Translations under genes and position numbers: made by a program
Notes under the pieces: model-generated
Databases searched by the model: none
What the model saw: the letters and a program-made list of their open reading frames with translations, nothing else
What the model was told of the DNA's origin: nothing
In this document: positions 1 through 10,979 of the stretch, piece by piece
Numbering within the stretch: position 1 is the first letter of the stretch
How the letters are laid out: each line of letters starts with the position of its first letter
Assembly (NCBI GenBank): GCA_963556145.1
Contig: OY744468.1
Coordinates: 2,108,001-2,172,000 of the forward strand
Origin: Hygrocybe punicea
Lineage: Eukaryota; Basidiomycota; Agaricomycetes; Agaricales; Hygrophoraceae
Length of the DNA stretch: 64,000 nucleotides
Direction: 5' to 3'

Positions 1-2708
1 TTCTTGTGCAGCCTCGGTCTTGATGAGCCGCTCGATTAGTTGTCGTTCATGCACGGAAGCGTCGGGGGGCATTGCGAGGAGGAACTCGTAGATAAGATGG
101 GTTTGGACCCAGTTTCGCATCAACGTGAGTTCTATCCTTCCACCGTCATGCCCATTGTGTTTGACCTTCTCTAACATTCCATTGAACCGCTCAAATGCGA
201 AGAGCCACCAGGAGTAGACAGGTCCATATAACTTGATCATGGACGCGAAGTGCATGGCAAGGTGGTGATTAATCGTGAGTTTGACGCCAAGGAAGAGCAG
301 ACGCTGACAATAGTTTGCTAAATATGTCTGCCCGGCGTGAGCTTGAGACATGGTGATATTTTTAGATGAAAGTAGGCGGACTCCTGCACAAAGTAGGAGG
401 ATAACGTCGTACAGGGTTTTCCGCTTTCAAGAATGTGCTGTGCTAATGTTCTCATTTGCTGAAACTCCGGGTTCCGTGTCAGGGATATTGTCTGATTGGT
501 CTCGCCATGTGAACCAGAGGATGACTGGCGTGACAGTCAAAAGGCGGCACCATTCATCTGCTTTTTTCAGTGATTGATTTTCTCCGAGCTATGAGGAGAA
601 TGTGAACGAGAACGATGTGGAGAATATGTATTTCTTACATTTTTTGGTAGCCTTGTAATATGGCTCGGCCATTTGATTGAGTTAATAACATTTTTGAATC
701 GTCGTTTTGGGGAATCGGCACCTCCCAGGCCTGAGAACATGTGCGCACCGAACAATACATAGGTGAACAGGAACGCAACAATTCCTGGAAGGAATCATGT
801 CAGTATAAGTGATCACAACAGCAAGGCAATGCAAACCTACCGAGAAAAATGCAATGCATGAAGTCAAGCGCCGTTTGTAGCGATGGCCGCCACCCAGGGA
901 TCCAATCAAGTGCACAAAAGTGAACGCCATGGTTCATTATAATATCCACCTGCCGCCTTACAGATGCATCTTTGTAGTAGAATTTCTGCTTGAGCATGTC
1001 ATAGTCATCTCGCGGCGTAAAGGCTATAAAAAAACAAGGGTTGTGAGCAAGATCAACAGCTCAATAAATTTTCTGAATTAATACCATTGATATCATACCC
1101 TTGTGGTCGATTTACATCCAAGAGTACACATCGGCACCACGGACAAGGATTGATGTCGGAACTATGACCTGCCGTACCCAAGATCTTGCGTGCACCAGGT
1201 GTATCGCAGTTGTCACAAATGATATCGGCGTAGACTTCTTCCTGAACGATAATTCTGTCGTCATCATCATACATCTCCATCTGAACACCTAGATAGTTAT
1301 ATTAGCGTGAAAATGGCAACTAATCACTGAATTTGAGTCACCGTTCTTCAGCTGGACCATGTCCCGAGCAAGTAGTTCAAGCCCGTTGGTGAGTTGTTCA
1401 TATGTGGGTTCGTGTGGTCCCGGCGTGATCAGTGGGCAACAAACATTGACTTGGAGGAACCTGTGCTCACGCAGGAGGTCTGCAATAGATATATAAACTG
1501 GTCCTGTGGAATGTGGGCGGTTTTCGAGGGAGCCAAACCTGGAGCGTGGTCAAAGAGGCAATTTACGGTACTCAAATTGGTTGAACTTACCAATCAATGT
1601 TGATAACAAGGTGTAATCCAAAGCGGTGTTCCGTGAGGTTTTGTCCCGCTCCATCTCCGATTGGTGTATCACGTACCGTCCCATAGTTACCAACTTCTCG
1701 CTTGATTTTGGTCTTGAATTTGTGCCAGATGCTTCCGTCATACATATCCCGCATAACAAATTCGTCGTCCTCATTCTGATCAGTCGGAGTGTTTCGATTG
1801 TCACGAATGAGCTTCCGAAATCCTTTGCGACGGACCATACGACGGAGACTCTGAATGAGAGATACCTGAGGTATTATCGTGATAGGGTGGCGCTTCGGGC
1901 GCCCTTTTGAATCCCTTTTTTCAGTGTAGATCGTCCCAGGACATTCGGATGCCAAGCAACCTGGTCCATCAAGCTCAAGCAGTTCTCGTGGCGAATAATG
2001 CTTCCAACACTGGGGACAGATAGCGTACTGCACGATCCACTGATCAGGGTCGATTCCAAGTCGCCGCTTTGCACTGATGAGCGTTCGGACAGGGCAGGGA
2101 GCATCGGGAAGAACACCCGCAGCGTCAAAGGCGTTGAGGGTGATATTCAAGTTTTCTGTGGTGTCGATCACAGGCATATTGCGGTAGACATTGTTGATAA
2201 CAGCTTGAAGGTAGGCAATACGAACATGCGATGGCTCCTTGTCACGAAATGCGGGCGGAAGAACGGCGCCAATGTTATCCAATTCATCGTCAGGGAAAGG
2301 TTCAGGGCCAGCCAACATTTGCACTGTCCTGTACACAGTGTCGGATGGGTGAACAGGCTCACGTCTCGTAGCTTCCGAAGAAACTTGTGCACCTGAAGTC
2401 TCTGAATCTTGAATGATATTGTGAAAGGTATCATCAGCCTCCGAGAAAGCACTGATCTGACCGTGGTCTAAAGCAGTTGTGTCCCCAGACAGCTCTGGGA
2501 CGACATCGGTTTGTGATGGATTGCCCCGTTGATTATTTCTTGACCCAGATGGAAGCCCAGTTCCACCGGGGGCAGGGCGTGCCAGTGGTGTTACAGGCGC
2601 AGGTCCATAGGTCTTGAGATGCTTCCTGGCGAGATCTGGTGAAATCTGACGGAAAAGGAGAGGTTTCGTAGAGCATCGGAGACAAGAGCAGAGTGCGTTT
2701 GAAGGCAT
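1..2708 (-). CDS. Plavaka/Tnp2-family (CACTA-like) transposase, left end cut by the window
   Basis: The protein would cut and paste a CACTA-type DNA transposon. The first exon runs from about 2708 down to 1587 and starts MPSNALCSCLRC, a Cys-rich opening typical of this family. It ends NLTEHRFGLHLVINIDW just before a GTAAGT donor. Further exons on the same strand carry a segment with REHRFLQVN and PGPHEPTYEQL (about 1590-1320), a Cys cluster around ARKILGTAGHSS and CPWC (1280-1053), CALDWIPGWRPSLQTALDFMH (about 1010-840), INSIKWPSHITRLPKN (about 700-640), and a tail with INHHLAMHFASM and YGPVYSWWLFAFERFNGML (about 290-190). The order matches Tnp2/Plavaka proteins of mushrooms. Several frame changes are probably introns, so I cannot say whether the gene is intact. 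The C-terminus is beyond position 1. Terminal repeats were not identified. Family assignment is confident; exon borders are approximate. Confidence 0.82.
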
Positions 2709-2789
2709 CAGCGTCGCAAGTTGCAGCAAGGTAGTACAAGAGATAACCGGCACGCGCTTCGTTTACCAACGTGTAAAAGGTCACGGGAC

Positions 2790-4123
2790 GCGAAAATCAT
2801 CAAGTTCTCAAAGGAAGTCATATTCTAAGCATATTCTGGTAAGCTACAGAGACAACGAAAATACGCCGCGGTCATATTCTTAATCCAGCACATCCTCATC
2901 ACATTACAATCACATTCCAGAATTTACGATAATTTGACGAAATCGTATTTTACAACTTTACGCTGTGACGTGGCGTTGTATCTGTCATGAACTGGACGAA
3001 ACCGACTTTTTAACATTGTCAAGTCTGCGTCTAGACTCCTCAACTTGAACAACCTCGCTCTCGTTGTCTTCTTTACCAAGTGTATTCTGAAGACACTGTC
3101 TCAGCAGCATCCACCATCCGTATGGCCTCCCTTCCACACCTCCAGAAGCTATCATGGTTGTTCGACGACACGATTGACATACCGTCAGAACGCCAGGGCC
3201 GCATGGAAAGGTTCTTCACGCTCATCTTGATGCTCATTCCGGACCATTCTGGGCTCCTGCTGATTCTCAAACATGGGTGTCTCGACGCCGGGATGTGTAC
3301 CCTTGCTTGGAGGATTTTCTTCCAACAGAAATCAACAATGCTTGTGCTTTCCTCATTTACATCGGCTTGGCTTTGCCCTCTCAAAAGTGGGTACAATTGT
3401 CTGTGACCCCTCGCTCGCAAGCGCCAGACTGAGCGCATCAGAGAAGACTTGCACCTAAACTCTGTCCCACTTCAGTTCCACATTTCCCACAGCATCTTGA
3501 CTGCCCCTGGTTGCTTTCAACCAACACACTCTCGCCCACCTCCCCGCCATCCCCATCCTGCGCTCCCAATGGCCATCCCTCCTCTCAACCCTAATCTTCC
3601 CTTCCCTCACAAAGCTGACCATCTCCTACAACGCGCCTCCCTTCCTCAAATGCAGCCCTTTTATCGACTCCCTTACGCTTCATATACACCGACCTCTCAC
3701 CTTTCCCCATCAGTTCTCTGACACATCTGCGATATCTCATCACACCCACACGACACATTCTCAATATCCTGCGGGATTCACAGTCCGCCGCAGGGACGGG
3801 ACAGTGAAAGGATATGTACCTGGTTGGTTTTGCACCCCAGGCCCCACAGGTGCGTGCCAAGTTTGGCATGCTCAGGCCGGACCCAGCAGCATAATCCGAG
3901 TCGCCCTTCAACTTCAAGGAATTCGACGAGGCACTTGGAATGGCTGACCTGCACGCGAGGCTGAATCATTCCAGCTTCACATCCAAATCCCTAGAGGTGC
4001 AATGTCCAGAGCGTGGTTCATGGCGATGAAGAAGCGCATGGTGAGCGGGTACGTTTCTTCTGATGTGAGAAATTCAAGAACCAATATTTACTAATTATTC
4101 TGTTACTAAACAACTCATGTGGT
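2790..4123. other. Intergenic stretch between the Plavaka element and the LINE
   Basis: About 1.3 kb with no gene I can support. The left third is AT-rich. From about 3450 to 3800 the plus strand is very C-rich, which opens overlapping frames full of Pro, Ser and His without a recognisable domain. An open frame at 3080-3406 (108 codons) has no recognised motif. The right end (4124-4136) is the target-site copy for the LINE insertion. It may hold the end of the Plavaka element, whose termini I did not identify, or a decayed gene. Confidence 0.4.
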
Positions 4124-4136
4124 AAGAGTATTAACC
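4124..4136. repeat. Left target-site duplication of the LINE (13 bp)
   Basis: AAGAGTATTAACC occurs here and again, without mismatch, at 10714-10726, directly after the A-rich tail of the LINE. A variable-length duplication of this kind is what target-primed reverse transcription leaves. Because it is perfect, the insertion is probably recent. Confidence 0.92.
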
Positions 4137-4290
4137 GGAGGTTCTTGTTCCTAAACCACGCGGCACCCCTACTGGGACCCCAAAAAAGGAGCTCTGCGTA
4201 TACGGGGCTATAGGCCTGCTATCCACACTTCCCCATCCCAAATCTCCCCCTAAGTTTATCCATAAGCCCACCCCTAACAAAATCACAGAG

Positions 4291-6135
4291 ATGAGCCTCC
4301 GTAATTGGGCCACCCCCATCGCCGGCACCTCGAAATCCAAAAAAGGCAAACAACTGCAAGCCAATACATCAACCCCCCAACCCGCCAGAACCACCAGATC
4401 CTCGTCCAACATAGAAAACAACATCCCCAGCATCATTCTGGAAACCACTGAACCGGACACCCTCCAAGAAGCAGTCGACCACCTCCTCACCAACTCCCTC
4501 CTCCCCCCCGATCACAACTACAGTATATCTACATTCACTGGAATCCTCCGACAACTGGCAGCTTTGGACAGCATTCACGCCCTTCCCACAATGGCCACTA
4601 CCCTCTGATCCATAGCCATAGCCTTAGACTCAATAGATTTCACCGCAAAATCTGACATACTCGCCAACTCCGTCGCCTCCGCCCTCAAATCTCAAACGGA
4701 TGACATCCACGCATCAATCGAAATAGCTATGGCTCCCATTCTAGATAGCATTTCTTCTAAAATCACTGACCTCCAATCTTGCCTTCTAGAAACGAGAGAT
4801 CAACTCCAACAATCCACGGCGAGCCTCGTCAAAACCTCCACCTCGATCGAATCCACCACCTCCTCATACAAGGATGCAGTCCTTGCTCAAACTACATGGG
4901 CCCCCCTCAGCAACATAGACCCCCGTATCAAAGCGAAGGAACAACTACAAGCACGGCAAATCCTTCTCGACGTAAACAACTCCCCGGAAACCAAAAAAGC
5001 CCTGGACATCAGCCTCTCAAAACTCACGGAAAAGGCCAATCACGCACTTAGCTCCACGACACCACCGTCCAACTACAAATTCATGGCCACCACGAAGCTC
5101 AGGAACGGAGGCATACTACTAGAAGCGAATTCCGACCAAATCCCCACCTGGTTACAAGATAACACCCGGCTCACCACATTCCTATCTACCTTCAGTCACG
5201 GAGCCTCCGTTAAGAGGCGAACTTACACTATCATAGCTTACTTTGTCCCACTCATCTTCGATCCAGACGTGCCCGATCACCTCAGGGAAATTGAGGAAAC
5301 CAACGAACTCCCCCCGCACTCCATCATCCGCGCAAACTGGATCAAACCGAAAGAACATCACTCAGCAAACCAGACATGCGGTCACGCCATATTCTCCCTG
5401 GACTCACCCGACACCGCTAATCTAGTTCTTTCCAAAGGTTTCTTTGTATGCCACAAGAGAATCAACACCAGCAAATGCAAAAAGGAACCCCTCCGCTGCC
5501 TCCGTTGCCATCAATGGAACCATACCGCATCCCGCTGTCCAGCCGACTTCGACACATGTGGCACTTGTGGCGACCAACACAGAACGTCGAACTGTTGCAA
5601 CAAAAATCAACCCTTCTGTATGCCCTGCAAACAAAAGGGTCATGCCACATGGGACCGTAACTGCCCCTCTTTCCTACTAAAATGCAAAGAAACAGATGCT
5701 CGCAACCCAGAAAACTTACTACCTTTCTACCCCACAGCCAAGCCATGGACCCAAAACCCCTCTCATCCCTATGCCCCCACGCCATCCTCCGTTAACACCC
5801 GACCACCACACACAATTCCGCCCAGACTACACTCCCCATTCCCCCTCCCCCCGCTGTCCCCAGCTTCCCGCCACTACTCTCCACCCCCCTCCATCTTCGA
5901 CCAGCCTCCTCCCCCCTCGATCCAAAATTGTCGTAACGGATCCAGACCCCCCCTACACCAATCCACTCTAAATATCACCAACCCGCCTCTCAGCCAAAAC
6001 ACCACCCCCTCCGCCCCTCTTTCCTGGTTCAACGACACAACACCTCTCCCCCCCCTTCCCCCCACCCCCATACCCCCCAACGACATCCACGCAATCAGCA
6101 TACCTCCTCCCACAGCACCGTCGCCTCATGCCTGA
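4291..6135 (+). pseudogene. LINE ORF1: gag-like RNA-binding protein with three zinc knuckles, one in-frame stop
   Basis: ORF1 coats the LINE RNA. Reading from the ATG at 4291, the frame is open for 105 codons, meets a single TGA at 4606-4608, and then continues in the same frame to 6135. A second ATG at 4729 would give a 468-residue product on its own. Near 5490-5690 are three Cys/His knuckles: CLRCHQWNHTASRC (C-X2-C-X4-H-X4-C), CGTCGDQHRTSNC and CMPCKQKGHATWDRNC. Downstream is a Pro-rich, low-complexity tail. The TGA is likely a decayed CGA (C to T), but that is inference. The last 8 nt overlap the start of ORF2. Confidence 0.85.
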
Positions 6136-9100
6136 ACAACCTGCTCCGCATCCCGTACACTTAAACATCTGGCAGATTAACCTCAACAAATCAGCGAAAG
6201 CACACTGGGACCTCATCAATTCCATGATACACACCAAATGCGACCTCCTTCTACTACAAGAACCATACTTCGACTATTATGGCAACACCAAAGCCACCCA
6301 CAATTGGAGAGTAATCTACCCCTCTGACCATCTCACTTCCAACACGCCAGTCCGTTCCGTCATCCTAGTCAACATCAGACTTAACACAAACTCGTGGGAA
6401 CAAATAAACATCCACAGCTCCAACGACCTTACGGGCATTCGCGTCAAAGGACCCCTAGGCAACCTCGCCCTCTTCAACATCTACAACGATTGCCTCCATT
6501 CCAACACCCTCGATACTCTGCACCTATTCGCCAGGACACATCAAGCATCCTTACATCGTCGCGAGAACGACCACATGTTTTGGTGTGGCGACTTCAACAG
6601 ACATCACCCACTCTGGGATGAGGAACGTAACCACCATCTTTTCACCGCCAACGCCCTCGCCCAAGCCCGTCACCTCATAGAAGCTACTGCCGACTGTGAT
6701 ATGATGATGGCACTACCTAAGGACCTACCCACCCTCGAATCCATGGTCACAAAAAACTGGACCAGAACCGATAACGTGTTCTGCACAGCGAAATCCACCC
6801 ACCTCATTTCTGTCTGCGACACCAAACCAGAACTTCGGCCCACAGGCACTGACCACATCCCCATCCTAACTGCCATTGCTCTCCCCCCCCAGATAAAAAC
6901 CAACCCCCCTACACGCAACTTCCGCCTAGTCAATTGGGACAACTTCAGGGATCAACTCAACACCCACCTGTCTCACCTTCCCCCGCCCACACAAATCACC
7001 TCACAGATACAGCTCGACAACGCCATTTCAGGCCTCACTATGGCCATACAATCATCCATCGAGTTTGCGATTCCCCTTTCGGCCCCCTGTCCCCATTCAA
7101 AGCGTTGGTGGACCCCACACCTGAACCAGCTTAAACGAAACAAAAACAGGCTAAGTCGTCTATCATACAAATTTCGCCTAGACAACACTCACCCAAGCCA
7201 TAAAGTACATAAAACGGCACGTAATCACTATGGTGCCGAAATCCTAAAAGCCAAAGAAAGACACTGGGCCGCATTTCTCAATGACGCTAAGGACCACAAC
7301 ATTTGGACCATAAACAAATGCATATCGAATCCCATAAGCGACTACCCCAGAGGAGATGGCGGCAAATCAGCCATCCCCACTTTAGAGTACACCCTCCCAA
7401 GCAGCCTGACAGCATACGCCACTTCCAACGAGGATAAAAGCCTCGCTATAGCTAAATCATTCTTTCCCCCGCCACCCTCACACTCCTCCATGCCACCCAA
7501 TTATAACTACCCTCCCCGCTGGAGTAGTGGGACCTGCCAGTCACGTGACCAGGTTCCCACGGTTGACCTAGTTAGTAGCCTTCCCGATGTAGTAGTCAGT
7601 CCATCATCCTATCCATCCCGTCTTACCTCTCGAGTCCTGCATGAGCCCCCGGAGAGGTACCTCGGTACCTCTCCACCACATACCGTTCACAGTGGAAATA
7701 TCCCGTGATCAGATCAAAGAACACATCGGCAAGGTCCAACCCCACAAGGTACCAGGCCCAGACGGCATCCCTAATATCGTACTAAAAGAATCAGCCGATC
7801 TACTCGTCGATCGCATCCACCCCATCTTCAATGCGATACTCCGCCTCAAAATCTACCACGACCCGTGGAAAGATTCCATCACCAGGGCACTACGTAAACC
7901 GGGCAAACCCAGATACGATATACCCAAAGCATACCGTCCCATAGTTCTACTCAACACCCTCCTGAAACTGCTGACTTCTATCGTTGCAGAAATCATCTCC
8001 CACATGGTAGATGAACACCATCTCCTGCCCGCCCACCACTTTGGAGGTCAACCGGGCCACACCACGACAGACTCGATGCACGTTCTAATTCACCGCATCA
8101 AACACGCCTGGCGCAACAAACGAGTCGCGGCAATCCTATTCGTAGATATCGAAGGTGCCTTCCCCAACGCAGTAACGGACCGACTACTCCACAACATGCA
8201 CAAGAGAAAGATACCCGAACATCTTGTCTGTCTAGTCGGCAACCTCCTCAAGGATCGCACCACGCACCTCACCTTCAACGACTACATCTCCGACCCTATC
8301 CTCCTCGCCAATGGCATAGGACAAGGGGACCCGATTTCAATGATTATATACCTCTTCTACAACGCTGACCTAATTGAAATCCCCACAGGTCGCCAGGAAC
8401 TGGCAGTAGCCTTCGTCGACGATGTAGCTTACTACGTAGAGGGCAAGGACTTCGCTGAAACCAACCAAATCCTCAAGAAGCTCATGTCGAAACCTGGGGG
8501 AGCATATTCATGGTCCAAAGAGCACAACTCCAAATTCGAAATCAGCAAATTCGCACTAATAGACTTTTCACAGCGCACTGATACGCCAAGACCACCACTA
8601 ATCCTAAACAACACAGCCATCTCGCCAGTCAAATCTCACCGCTTCCTCGGCATCATCTTGGACCAGCACCTTCGCTGGCACGAACAACGGGAAAATGCCA
8701 TCACGAAGACTACCAAATGGCTACACCTCTTCTGAAGAATTGCACGTCCCAAATCCGGCATACCCAGAAAACTCATGCGTCAACTTTACACCTCAGTGGC
8801 AATCCCAAAGATGATATATGCCGCGGATGTTTGGTACACACCGGTACATAGAATCGCCAATAACGCTCACAGACGCGGGTCAGTAAGAGCGATGCGGGAA
8901 CTAACCAAGACCCAACGCATAGCATCGATACCCATCACTGGGGCCCTCAGAACGACACCCAACGACCTCCTCGACCTCCACGCCGGCCTGCTCCCTGTAG
9001 ACCTCCTCATGCACAAAGCATGCCACAGATCAACCATCCGACTATCGACATTACCTATCTCACACCCGCTTCACAACCCACTTAGAAAATGCGCCAGACA

Positions 9101-10223
9101 CTTAGTCGCCAAACACAGATCCCCACTCCACACTCTCACCCACCTCTTTGACATCAACCCTGACCACATAGAACCCATCCGTTTCCCCACTTCCTCCTCC
9201 CGTCACCCCCCAGCCTTCAACGCAATTATCCCCCCTTCCAGAGAAGAATCCATCGCATTCCACAACATCGACGACGCCGACATCAAGATATACTCTGACG
9301 GCTCGACCCTCGACGATGGCGTAGGGGCAGCAGCCGTACTGTACCGCACTGGAAGATCCCGGCCTAAAGTCCTCCATTACCACCTGGGCCCCAGCACGGA
9401 CCACCACAATGTCGAAGCAGAAAACGTAGCCAGCCTACTTGCCCTACAGTTACTTAGCCGCGAATCTCATTTACGCCCCACCTCCATATACATCGACTGT
9501 CAGCCCACCATAAACGCGCTAATTGCACCCTACACGAAATCCGGGCAACACATCCTCGACACCTCCCGTGCCCTCGCGCGGCGCCTGGTCGACACTAATC
9601 AACACCTCACCATCACTCTCAGATGGATCTCGGGGCACGAAGGGGTAGTTGGGAATGAGAGAGCCGACTCCGAAGCTAAGAAAGCAGCGAGAAACGACCC
9701 CAGTCCACGTCGTACATTACCGGTCGCCCTCCGCAGCGGCACCCTCCCTTCTAACACATCGGCCATCAAACTCACATTCAGCAGACACCTCACAAACCTC
9801 TGGCGTGAGGAATGGCACCAGTCACCACGCTTCATACGCTTCTCCCGCATTGACCCTGACTTCCCTTTACGCAATTTCCTTAAAACCGCTGACAATCTAA
9901 CACGACCGCAGACAAGCCTCCTCACCCAGCTACGCACTAACCACATCCCCCTTAATGCTTACCTACACAGAATCAACAGATCCGACACCAACGCCTGCCC
10001 CAAATGCGAAATGGCCATCGAGACCGTCCAGCACTTCCTCTTCGAATGTCCTGCCTACTTCCACGCGCGGCACAAGCTCACCAACACACTCAGGAACCAA
10101 GCCCGTTCTCTCTCACACCTCCTCAACGACCCCAGAGGCATTCAAAAACTCATCAAATTCATACGAAGCACAGGACGATTAAAAGCCTCATTCGGTGACC
10201 TCACCTCCCCCACGCTCACATAA
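6128..10223 (+). pseudogene. LINE ORF2: endonuclease, reverse transcriptase, RNase H
   Basis: The polyprotein nicks the target and copies the RNA at the nick. The endonuclease (about 6150-6890) shows QINLNKSAKAHWDL, LLLQEPYFD, WCGDFNRHHPLWDE and TGTDHIPIL. The RT (about 7700-8720) shows KVPGPDGIPN, FVDIEGAFPN (motif A) and VAFVDDVAYYV (motif C). RNase H (about 9290-9690) shows IYSDGST, EAENVASL, YIDCQPT and HEGVVGNERADSEA. A last CPKCEMAIETVQHFLFEC knuckle lies near 9990. Two lesions are visible. The endonuclease frame is lost in an extra segment around 7520-7690, so the RT lies in another frame, and a TGA at 8733-8735 interrupts the RT-RNase H frame. All catalytic motifs listed are otherwise preserved, in keeping with a young copy. 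Confidence 0.9.
7527..7674. repeat. Hairpin-rich segment between LINE endonuclease and RT
   Basis: This segment breaks the ORF2 frame. At its left is an inverted repeat, GTGGGACCTG pairing with CAGGTTCCCAC, around a perfect GTCACGTGAC palindrome. At its right, GGAGAGGTACC (7651-7661) pairs perfectly with GGTACCTCTCC (7664-7674) across two bases. It looks like a small insertion or rearrangement in the linker between endonuclease and RT. I could not define exact borders or a target duplication. Confidence 0.5.
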
Positions 10224-10713
10224 CTAACACACTCTTACACAGCATACCTCTCTCTCCCCGCTCGTCCACGTTGGGACATCTCCCTGTCACACGCACGCTT
10301 AACAAAATCGCAATAAGCACTCGACCCACCGCCCGCATAACCTCTCACCCTCGACCACTCACCCGGCCATCATATCCTTTCTTTTTTTTTACTTTTCTCC
10401 CTGTGACAGCCCCCTCCGTGCATGTCCACCCAGGCGGCCGAGCACTTAGCTCATCTAGACCACCCGTACTCCACCACCCCGCTCTAGACATTGGGCCCCC
10501 TCACACGTCAGGTCAGGCGTTTAAAACAGCATGGACATGCTGGGACCACGGGGGACTTATTCCGTCGTGGTTGCACTCGCAAACCAGAGGCACAGGTTCC
10601 GGGAAGGCTCCCATATTTGTATATACTCTTGCCCATGTACGTAAGGTCCGACATAGGGCTTGCCCTGAGGGACAATAATATGACTTAAAATAAAAAAAAT
10701 AAAAATAAAAAAA

Positions 10714-10726
10714 AAGAGTATTAACC
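10714..10726. repeat. Right target-site duplication of the LINE (13 bp)
   Basis: Exact second copy of AAGAGTATTAACC, directly after the A-rich tail. See the left copy at 4124-4136. Confidence 0.92.
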
Positions 10727-10979
10727 AAAAATAAAATATGGGGGCATCTAGACCATCTCCCCAGCTCAAAATATTTGCATTAATATTGCTCCTGTGACCA
10801 GGACTCTACGAAACCCTCGAGATTGTCCCTTGGACCAACAATAAATGTCGTGCTAAAAAACTGGTTTTATCCATTTGTTCTTAGCCACCTAGATCATCAT
10901 ATATCAGAGGAATAGTGTCGTCTAGTGCAATGGCCCTTGCTGGCGGTGACAATCAACCCGTGGATGACACAACCACCTC

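Larger units (their letters stand above)
4137..10713 (+). mobile_element. Full-length non-LTR retrotransposon (Tad/I-like LINE with RNase H)
   Basis: The element is 6.6 kb and is bounded by a 13-bp perfect target duplication. Its order is a 5' leader, ORF1 (gag-like, zinc knuckles), ORF2 overlapping ORF1 by 8 nt (endonuclease, reverse transcriptase, RNase H, terminal Cys/His knuckle), a 3' untranslated region from 10224, and an irregular A-rich tail (about 10684-10713). RNase H after the RT, an APE-type endonuclease and ORF1 with CCHC knuckles fit the Tad1/I group known in fungi. Codon use is C-rich and unlike neighbouring genes. It carries one nonsense codon in ORF1, one in ORF2 and a frame change between endonuclease and RT, so this copy looks unable to make its own full proteins. 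Confidence 0.93.

Noticed and set aside
3449..3721. Possible Pro/His-rich small gene
   Set aside because: C-rich composition alone opens the frame; no homology pattern, no convincing start or splicing.
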